NCBI GenBank assembly: GCA_964386385.1
Contig: CAYLRN010000003.1
Coordinates: 62,001 to 126,000 of the forward strand
Reading direction: 5' to 3'
DNA length: 64,000 nucleotides
DNA from: RUG572 sp964386385
Lineage (GTDB): Bacteria; Verrucomicrobiota; Kiritimatiellia; RFP12; UBA1067
Numbering within the stretch: position 1 is the first letter of the stretch; each line of letters begins with the position of its first letter. Shown here in pieces: positions 58,258-64,000 of the stretch. The notes below the pieces were generated by a model. The model saw nothing but the letters and a program-made list of their open reading frames with translations. It was not told where the DNA came from and did not search any database. Position numbers and translations under genes: made by a program.

Positions 58258-59778
58258 ATGAACGGAAAACTGTCAGACGAGATTCCGGTTTTACAGGAAA
58301 TAAGCTCCGCGCTCGTGCGCGAGCGCAACGTCCGCGCCCTCCTGCAGAAGGTCCTTGGCATCCTGGAACGCCGCATGGGAATGCTGCGCGGCACGATCAC
58401 GCTTCTTGAGGGCGACGAGCTGGTCATCGAGGCTTCGAGCGGGCTTGACGACGAGGAGCGCGCGCTGGGGCGGTATCGCCTTGGCGAGGGCGTGACCGGG
58501 CGCGTCGGGCAGACCGGACGCAGCGAGGTCGTCCCCGACATACACAAGGACGGGCGCTTCCTCAACAGGACCGGCGCGCGCACCGACGCGCGGCCGACCG
58601 CGTTCATCTGCGTACCTCTGATCCATCTGGGCAAGGTGATCGGCACGCTCTCCATCGACCGCTTCAACGAGCCCGGCACCGTGCAGGCGGACGAGCTGGA
58701 GAAGGACACCGCGCTCCTTGAGATCATCGCCAACATCACCGGCGACGCCGCGGCGGTGTGCCGCGAGGAACGCAGCGAGCACGACAAGCTGATCGAGGAG
58801 AACCGCCGCCTTCGCGACATGCTGCAGAACAACCCCGGCGACCTGATCGGCAACTGCCGCGAAATGCGCGCCGTCTACGAGCAGATCCGCCAGGTGGCGC
58901 CGAGCGAGGCGACGGTGCTCGTGCGCGGCGCAAGCGGCACCGGCAAGGAACTCGTCGCCCGCGCGATACAGGGGCTTTCGCCGCGCAAGGACAGGCCGTT
59001 CGTCACGCTCAACTGCGCCGCGCTGCCGGAGGCGCTTGTGGAATCGGAGCTCTTCGGACACGAGAAGGGCGCGTTCACGGGAGCCCACGAGCGGCGCATC
59101 GGGCGCGCCGAGGCGGCGAACGGAGGCACTCTCTTTCTCGACGAAATCGGCGACCTGACGATTCCGATACAGGTGAAGCTTCTCCGCTTTCTCCAGGAAC
59201 GCACGTTCTCGCGCATCGGCTCGAACCAGGAACTTCGCTCCGACGTCCGCTTCATCGCCGCCACCAGCCGGAATCTGGAAGAGCTCATGGCGAAGAAGCT
59301 TTTTCGCGAAGACCTCTACTACCGTCTTTCCGTGTTCCCGATAACAATGCCGGACCTTTCGCAGCGGACAGACGACATAATGCTCCTGGCCGAGCATTTC
59401 CTCGCCAAGATGAACGCGAAGTACGGCAAGGGCGTCACGCGCATATCGCCCCCGGCGGTCAGCATGCTGCAGGCGTATTCGTGGCCGGGAAACGTGCGGG
59501 AGCTGGAGAACTGCATCGAACGCGCCGTGCTCACGGCCACGGACGACTGTGTGCACGGCTACAACCTCCCCCCGTCCATCCAGACGCCGGAGTACCGCGA
59601 AGACCCGTTCCGCCCGGACGTCACGATGACGCTCGACGAGCAGCTGCGGGCCGTAGAAAGGCGCATTCTCGAAGACGCCCTCCGCCGCCATCGCGGCAAC
59701 CGCAGCGCGGCCGGACGCGAACTCGGCGTCTCGCCGCGCATGATGAACTACCGGCTCAACAAGGTGGGGATCCACTGA
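58258..59778 (+). CDS. GAF-domain sigma-54-dependent transcriptional activator (NifA/NorR type)
   Basis: A 506-residue regulator. An N-terminal GAF domain (about 15-165: GMLRGTITLLEGDELVIEAS, GEGVTGRVGQTG, CVPLIHLGKVIGTLSIDRF) is followed by the AAA+ activator domain. Walker A is GASGTGKE (224-231), the sigma-54 contact loop is GAFTGA (271-276) and Walker B is LFLDEIGD (Asp295), with arginine-finger region RFLQERTFSR. A C-terminal Fis-type helix-turn-helix runs from about 460 (ALRRHRGNRSAAGRELGVSPRMM). It should bind upstream of sigma-54 promoters and open them on a signal sensed by GAF. The signal and targets are not identifiable here. Its stop overlaps the rnhB start (TGATG). Confidence 0.92.
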   Translation: MNGKLSDEIPVLQEISSALVRERNVRALLQKVLGILERRMGMLRGTITLLEGDELVIEASSGLDDEERALGRYRLGEGVTGRVGQTGRSEVVPDIHKDGRFLNRTGARTDARPTAFICVPLIHLGKVIGTLSIDRFNEPGTVQADELEKDTALLEIIANITGDAAAVCREERSEHDKLIEENRRLRDMLQNNPGDLIGNCREMRAVYEQIRQVAPSEATVLVRGASGTGKELVARAIQGLSPRKDRPFVTLNCAALPEALVESELFGHEKGAFTGAHERRIGRAEAANGGTLFLDEIGDLTIPIQVKLLRFLQERTFSRIGSNQELRSDVRFIAATSRNLEELMAKKLFREDLYYRLSVFPITMPDLSQRTDDIMLLAEHFLAKMNAKYGKGVTRISPPAVSMLQAYSWPGNVRELENCIERAVLTATDDCVHGYNLPPSIQTPEYREDPFRPDVTMTLDEQLRAVERRILEDALRRHRGNRSAAGRELGVSPRMMNYRLNKVGIH

Positions 59779-60422
59779 TGGCTGTCTCGCTGGAGTACGA
59801 GAAGGGGCTTGGCGGCGTCGCGATCGGCATAGACGAGGCCGGGCGAGGACCCCTCGCGGGCGCCGTCTTCGCGGCGGCGGTCTCCGTGCCGCCGGACGTC
59901 GCGGAACGGCTTTTGGCAAATGAGTGGCGCGGCGTGGACGACTCGAAGAAGCTGTCGCCACGCCGCCGCGACGCGCTTGCCGAGACGATTCGGACGACGC
60001 CCGGCTGCACGTGGGCCGTCGCATCCGCCTCCCCGGCGGAGATAGACGAATTGAATATCCTTCGCGCCACGCATCTCGCCATGCGCCGCGCGGCGGAAGA
60101 GGTCCTGCGGAAACTGGACGCCGCTGCGGACGCGCGCATCATCGTGGACGGACTTCCCGTGCAGGGGCTGCCCGCCCCGTCTATCAACCTCGTGAAGGGC
60201 GATTCGAAGTCGATGTTCGTCGCGGCGGCGTCGATTCTCGCCAAGACCGCGCGCGACGCCGACTGCCTCCGCCTCGAAAGGCTGTATCCCGGCTACGGCT
60301 TCGCCAGGCACAAGGGGTATCCGACGGCCGCGCATCTTGCGGCGCTGCGCCGGCTGGGACCATGCCCCGAACACCGCCGCTCCTTCGCCCCTGTCGCGCA
60401 GATGACGCTCTTCGACTTTTAA
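59778..60422 (+). CDS. rnhB: Ribonuclease HII
   Basis: A 214-residue enzyme that removes ribonucleotides from DNA. GIDEAGRGPLAG (Asp19/Glu20), VDDSKKLSPRRR, IIVDGLPV and AAASILAKTARDA, plus YPGYGFARHKGYPT, are the RnhB signature. The ATG shares one base with the stop of the regulator gene, so expression is coupled to it. A second, distinct RNase H (RnhC) is encoded at 10948-11994. Confidence 0.95.
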   Translation: MAVSLEYEKGLGGVAIGIDEAGRGPLAGAVFAAAVSVPPDVAERLLANEWRGVDDSKKLSPRRRDALAETIRTTPGCTWAVASASPAEIDELNILRATHLAMRRAAEEVLRKLDAAADARIIVDGLPVQGLPAPSINLVKGDSKSMFVAAASILAKTARDADCLRLERLYPGYGFARHKGYPTAAHLAALRRLGPCPEHRRSFAPVAQMTLFDF

Positions 60423-60645
60423 GCGCCAAGCGGCCAAGTTGGGAGGGGTGCGTCCCTGCGCGACCGTTGCGCCGCGCTTTTCATCCGCTGGACGCACCGG
60501 CCCGGCGGTCGCATCCTTCGCCTTCCCCGGCCTGTCCCTCTTTCTTTTCGCCTCCTGCCTCCAGCCCCCTTTCGGGCCTGTCCGCAGTGGTCAAGCATAT
60601 GATGCACTTTTCCGTTAACCACTTAACTACTCAACCGCTTAATGC
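60423..60645. other. Intergenic region with octamer and REP-like remnants
   Basis: GCCAAGCGGCCAAG and TTGGGAGGGGTGCGTCC (about 60427-60457) are degenerate octamer and REP-like elements. Four octamer-like units (GTTAACCACTTAACTACTC) lie at 60614-60640 and supply the -35 region of the next gene. Confidence 0.55.
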
Positions 60646-60651
60646 TATAAT
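60623..60651 (+). promoter_or_regulatory. Promoter of the 60658 gene, -35 within octamer repeats
   Basis: TTAACT (60623-60628), 17 bases, TATAAT (60646-60651) preceded by TGC. The ATG at 60658 follows after six bases, a leaderless layout. Confidence 0.65.
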
Positions 60652-60657
60652 CCTTCC

Positions 60658-62460
60658 ATGAAAAACTACTTCTTGATTGCAGCCCTGTGCGGCGCGTGGT
60701 GCGGATTCGCGGCCGCGCCGTGGAACGTGGTGGTGGACGTCGCGACCGCGGACGGACGGACGGCGCGGACGGAAGTGCGGCTTGAGGCGAAGGACGGACG
60801 GGCGGTCTTCCGCTTCCCAAGGGAGAAGCTTCCGTCGGACCTCAAGTCAGTGCGGCTTTCGTCGCCCCTCTGGACGCAGACGGCCGGGACGGATGGCTAC
60901 TGGGTCAATTCCGACGGCGAACTTGGGACGTTCAGGCCGCGCGCGAAGGACGGGACGCGCCGAAGCGGGCGTCCGCACATGCCGTTCTTCGGCGTCGTCT
61001 CGCCAAAGGGCTCGTTCGTGGCGATTGTGAAGGGAATGCCGTTCCACTATTCCTTTTCCGTGGAGCTGAAGAACGGCGTCTACGTTCCGTCCATGGCGTA
61101 CGACTTCATGATGGACGACGTCTACGAAGACCTTGAAGTCGAGTTCGTGGAACTCAGGGGCGGCGACGCGAACTACGCCGGGATGGCGCGGACGTATCGC
61201 GCCTGGCAGCTGGAGCGCAAGGCCGTCGAACCGTTGTCCGTCCGCGCGCGGAAGCAGCCGCTCCTCGATTACATGGCGCAGTGGCCGGAAGTGCGCGTCC
61301 GCCAGGCGTGGAAGCCGGTCCCAAGCCCGAACCCGGAGCAGACGGTGAAGGACGAGCCGGCGGTCAGGCCGGTCGTGACGTTCGACCGCTTCAAGGAAAT
61401 CGCCGGCGAGTTCAGGCGCCAGGGCATTGGCGGAGCGGAGTTCTGCCTTGTCGGCTGGAACGTCGGAGGGCACGACGGACGCTGGCCGCAGATATTCCCG
61501 GTGGAGCCCTCGCTTGGCGGAGAGACGAAGCTGAAGGAGGCCATTCGCCACGCGCAGGACCTCGGCTACCACGTCGTCGCGCACTGCAACCACCGCGACG
61601 CCTACCTGATCGCCGACAGCTGGGACGCGGAGTTCATCTGCAACAAGAACGCGGACGGTTCGCTCCAGCGTCCGAAGACGACCTGGGGCGGCGGGCGAAT
61701 GTACCGCATCTGCCCGAAGCGCGCGTACGAGAAGTTCGCCCTGCAGCAGATGCCGATGGTGCGCGCGATGGGCTTCAGGGGGCTTCACTACCTCGACGTC
61801 TACAGCTGCGTCGGCGCGGAAGGGTGCGCGGACCCGCGCCATCCGCTCAACCTGCGCGAAGGCGTCGCCTACACGGGGCACGTTCTCCAGCTGGCCCGCG
61901 ACACGTTCGGCGGGATAGCGAGCGAGGGGTCGTACGACCAGAACGCGGGGCAGCTGGACTACGTGCTGTACGTGTCGTTTGCGCGTCCGTTCGAGCCGAA
62001 GACGTACGAGGGGCTTGTGGACCGCCTCGTCCCGATGTTCCAGCTCGTCTACAACGGCGTCATCCTCTCCAACCCGTTCACGACGACGGTGAACGCCACG
62101 CTGAAGGGGCGGCCCAGCGAACTCAAGACGGTCGAGTTTGGCGCCCGTCCGAGCTTCTACTTCTACGCCAACTTCCTGACGCCGGGCAAGGGACGCAACT
62201 GGATGGGCGACATAGACCTCGAATGCGGCACGGACGCGCAGCTGCGCGAGTCCGTCGCCGCGCTGAAGCGCGGCGTGGACGACTACGCGAAGCTCTGGAA
62301 ACTCCAGTACGCGTTCATGGACGGACACGACGAGCTCTCTCCCGGCGTCTACCGCACGACGTATTCGACCGGCGCGCGCGTCTACGTGAACTACAACAAG
62401 ACGCCGGTCTCCGCAGACGGCGTGACCGTCAAGGCGGAGGATTGGCTGCTTGTGGAATGA
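60658..62460 (+). CDS. Secreted DUF5696-like putative glycoside hydrolase
   Basis: A 600-residue protein with a signal peptide (FLIAALCGAWCGFAA), an N-terminal beta-sandwich (about 20-190) and a TIM-barrel-like body. Body motifs are GGAEFCLVGWNVGGHDG, DLGYHVVAHCNHRDAY, WGGGRMYRICPKRAYE, GLHYLDVYSCVGAEG and GIASEGSYDQNAGQLDY. Candidate acids are in YLDVYS and ASEGSYD, by analogy with alpha-glycosidase-like barrels. It belongs to the same broad family as the 30387 gene but is not closely similar. It has its own leaderless promoter. The BI-1 gene begins 73 bases after its stop behind its own promoter. Confidence 0.65.
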   Translation: MKNYFLIAALCGAWCGFAAAPWNVVVDVATADGRTARTEVRLEAKDGRAVFRFPREKLPSDLKSVRLSSPLWTQTAGTDGYWVNSDGELGTFRPRAKDGTRRSGRPHMPFFGVVSPKGSFVAIVKGMPFHYSFSVELKNGVYVPSMAYDFMMDDVYEDLEVEFVELRGGDANYAGMARTYRAWQLERKAVEPLSVRARKQPLLDYMAQWPEVRVRQAWKPVPSPNPEQTVKDEPAVRPVVTFDRFKEIAGEFRRQGIGGAEFCLVGWNVGGHDGRWPQIFPVEPSLGGETKLKEAIRHAQDLGYHVVAHCNHRDAYLIADSWDAEFICNKNADGSLQRPKTTWGGGRMYRICPKRAYEKFALQQMPMVRAMGFRGLHYLDVYSCVGAEGCADPRHPLNLREGVAYTGHVLQLARDTFGGIASEGSYDQNAGQLDYVLYVSFARPFEPKTYEGLVDRLVPMFQLVYNGVILSNPFTTTVNATLKGRPSELKTVEFGARPSFYFYANFLTPGKGRNWMGDIDLECGTDAQLRESVAALKRGVDDYAKLWKLQYAFMDGHDELSPGVYRTTYSTGARVYVNYNKTPVSADGVTVKAEDWLLVE

Positions 62461-62483
62461 CCTCCCCAAGGCGAATCGGCTTT

Positions 62484-62507
62484 TGCTATACTCCTTCCTC
62501 CAAGGAG
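62484..62507 (+). promoter_or_regulatory. -10 box and small hairpin upstream of the BI-1 gene
   Basis: TTGCTATACT (TATACT at 62487-62492) is followed at once by CTCCTT-CCTCC-AAGGAG (62491-62507), a six-base-pair stem that pairs a Shine-Dalgarno-like AAGGAG. The gene's own AAAAGGAG lies at 62518-62525. Confidence 0.5.
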
Positions 62508-62533
62508 AACAACCATTTAAAAGGAGAACGGCC

Positions 62534-63271
62534 ATGAACGAGATCAACGACTACGAGAAGTTCTTTGACAGCGGGCGCGGGGGCGTCGGCCCCGGAATGA
62601 CGGCGCGGCAGACGCACATTGCGAGGACGTTCCGCCTTGTCTACGGGTGGATGTGCGCGGGCCTTGCCATTTCCGGCGCGATCGCCTGGTACGTGGCGGC
62701 GAGCGGGCTCTGGCAGAAGGTGGTGACCGGCCCCGGAATGGCGTTCTGCATCATCGCGCAGCTGGCGCTCGTCTTCATCCTCTCGGCGGCGATCAACAAG
62801 CTGGCCGCACTGGCGGCGTGTCTCATGTTCATAGGCTACGCCGCGCTGAACGGCCTTACGCTTTCAACCATCTTCATCGCCTACGAGCTTGCGGCGATCC
62901 AGCGCGTGTTCTTCATCACCGCCGGAATGTTCGGCGGCTTCGCGCTGTACGGCTCGTTCACGAAGTCGAACCTATCGGGGATGGGCTCGGTGTGCGGCAT
63001 GGCGCTCTGGGGGCTGATCGTCGCCGGAATCGTGAACATGTTCTGCAAGAGCTCCGGGCTTGACTGGGCGATTTCCTTCGCGGGCGTCGTCATCTTCTCC
63101 GGCCTCACGATGTACGACACGCAGAAGATCCGCCGGCTCGCGGACGCCGAAGGAAGCCTGGATTCTCAGACCGTCTTCAAGTACGGCATAGTCGGCGCGC
63201 TGTCGCTCTACCTTGACTTCATCAACCTGTTCCTCTATCTCCTCCGCTTCTTCGGAAACCGCAGGGACTGA
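62534..63271 (+). CDS. Bax inhibitor-1/YccA-family membrane protein
   Basis: A 245-residue inner-membrane protein with seven hydrophobic segments. IARTFRLVYGWMCAGLAISG is followed by AALNGLTLSTIFIAYE, YGSFTKSNLSG, SGLTMYDTQKIRRLA and KYGIVGALSLYLDFINLFLYL, the BI-1 signature including the last-helix Asp pattern (MYD and YLDFINLF). Family members act as pH-dependent calcium leak channels or FtsH-associated proteins. AAAAGGAG about eight bases before the ATG fixes the start. The mfd gene starts five bases after its stop. Confidence 0.94.
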   Translation: MNEINDYEKFFDSGRGGVGPGMTARQTHIARTFRLVYGWMCAGLAISGAIAWYVAASGLWQKVVTGPGMAFCIIAQLALVFILSAAINKLAALAACLMFIGYAALNGLTLSTIFIAYELAAIQRVFFITAGMFGGFALYGSFTKSNLSGMGSVCGMALWGLIVAGIVNMFCKSSGLDWAISFAGVVIFSGLTMYDTQKIRRLADAEGSLDSQTVFKYGIVGALSLYLDFINLFLYLLRFFGNRRD

Positions 63272-63276
63272 CGCAG

Positions 63277-64000
63277 ATGGTCCGGAAAGGGGACGGACTG
63301 CCGGACGGACGCCTGGCGCGTTTCATCGAGGCGTTCGCGGCGGGGACGGACCTTCCGTCCCCGCGTCTGTCCCTTTCTTCGTTCACGGGGTCGTCCGCCG
63401 CGTTCGCGGCAGCGTCCCTGGCGCTTTCGCCGCAGGGCGAAGTCCCGTTCGTCCTCGCCGTCACGCCCGGCCTTCCGGAGGCCGACGCGCTGGCGGACGA
63501 TCTGCAGACGCTGGCGGGCGAATGCGACGTCCGCGTCCTGGAGTTCCCTCTTGCGCTTGACGGCGACAAGGCGGCGATGGCGGCGCGGCTGAAGACCGCG
63601 GCCGCCCTTGGCGCATACGCCATCAGGCCGTATCCGCTGGTGGTCGTCGTGCCGTTCGGCGCGGTGCGCGACGGCGTCGCCCGCCCGGCGGCGGTAGACG
63701 CGGCGACGGTCCGACTGGAGTGCGGCGTCGCGCCGGAGGGGGGATTTGCGAAAGTCCTCAAACGGCTTCTCGCGGCAGGCTATGAAAGGGCGCCTGAGGT
63801 GACGGCGGCGGGGCAGTGTTCCGTGCGGGGAGGGGTTCTGGACGCCTGGTCGCCCGACGCGGCGTGTCCGGTCCGCGCGGAGTTCTTCGGCGACGAGCTG
63901 GAGTCGCTTAGGACGTTCGACCCGGCGCTGCAGACGTCCACGGGGGGAGTCGAATCTGCGGAATTCCAGCCGGTCGGACTTGGCGAGGCGGACGTGCTGC
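63277..64000 (+). CDS. mfd: Transcription-repair coupling factor Mfd, N-terminal part (3' end outside window)
   Basis: The frame is open from ATG 63277 to the window edge, about 241 residues. Near the end, YERAPEVTAAGQCSVRGG, VLDAWSP, PVRAEFFGDELESLRTFDP and LQTS match the UvrB-homology region of Mfd, which binds UvrA. The first 150 residues fit the weakly conserved start of that region (VLAVTPGLPEADALADDLQ). The helicase and RNA polymerase-binding domains would lie beyond the window. Mfd removes stalled RNA polymerase at DNA damage and recruits excision repair. UvrB is excluded by the lack of a Walker A motif in this N-terminal region. It starts five bases after the BI-1 gene. Confidence 0.88.
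   Translation, partial: MVRKGDGLPDGRLARFIEAFAAGTDLPSPRLSLSSFTGSSAAFAAASLALSPQGEVPFVLAVTPGLPEADALADDLQTLAGECDVRVLEFPLALDGDKAAMAARLKTAAALGAYAIRPYPLVVVVPFGAVRDGVARPAAVDAATVRLECGVAPEGGFAKVLKRLLAAGYERAPEVTAAGQCSVRGGVLDAWSPDAACPVRAEFFGDELESLRTFDPALQTSTGGVESAEFQPVGLGEADVL

Overview
The window is 64 kb of a high-GC bacterial genome with two 100-base runs of N (8472-8571 and 47489-47588), so it is probably a scaffold from a draft or metagenome assembly. The gene content suggests the PVC superphylum, most likely a Kiritimatiellota/Lentisphaerae-like gut or sediment anaerobe. The grounds are many large secreted glycoside hydrolases, LamG, beta-helix and autotransporter-type repeat proteins, an FGE-sulfatase-like protein beside a Hanks-type kinase, MetX joined to MetW, and RNase HIII beside ExbB/ExbD/TonB. 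The taxonomy is inference; no marker gene such as rRNA is present.

Layout. 1-2555: a truncated sugar isomerase-like gene and two family 2 glycosyltransferases. 2826-8064: a secreted GH2 enzyme and a secreted beta-strand-repeat protein. 8065-8943: tandem repeats with a sequence gap. 8944-11994 (minus): rnhC-exbB-exbD-tonB, an envelope energy-transduction operon. 12068-13283: a small membrane protein, tRNA-Ala(GGC) and tRNA-Asn(GTT). 13765-24023: a secreted GH-A clan hydrolase, a BspA-type leucine-rich repeat protein and a 1429-residue LamG/endonuclease-fold protein. 24104-27325: an FGE-like secreted protein and a membrane Ser/Thr kinase. 27326-32696: a repeat-dominated stretch holding one uncharacterised gene and one DUF5696-like secreted protein. 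32697-38082: a compact six-gene run whose first genes are clearly AT-richer than their neighbours (Sel1/zinc-finger membrane protein, three exported proteins, a lipoprotein, a DUF167 protein). 38117-46244: a MetX-MetW fusion, a double DUF3857/transglutaminase protein and a solute-binding-protein/permease fusion. 46245-47719: non-coding repeats. 47720-54671: gdhA, a beta-helix protein, TolC and an HlyD-type fusion protein. 54708-57075 (minus): rarA and a DegT aminotransferase. 57289-64000: a secreted metal-hydrolase-like protein, a sigma-54 activator, rnhB, a second DUF5696-like protein, a BI-1 protein and the start of mfd.

How it fits together. Most of the coding capacity serves the cell surface and polysaccharide use. 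Three of the large exported proteins (genes at 5608, 16306 and 19734) end in the same short C-terminal motif, Gly + five mostly hydrophobic residues + Arg-stop. Each of their transcription units is preceded by a promoter-like sequence whose spacer holds a run of nine or ten A. This pairing, which could be a phase-variable surface-protein regulon, is the most interesting possibly undescribed system seen here. The second theme is repeats: a dispersed 23-base element with more than 20 copies that also lies inside a coding sequence, REP-like palindromes, a 265-base tandem repeat and a telomere-like CTTAACCG octamer array. Housekeeping promoters in the window often have an extended -10 box 6 to 12 bases before the ATG, which implies leaderless or near-leaderless transcripts.
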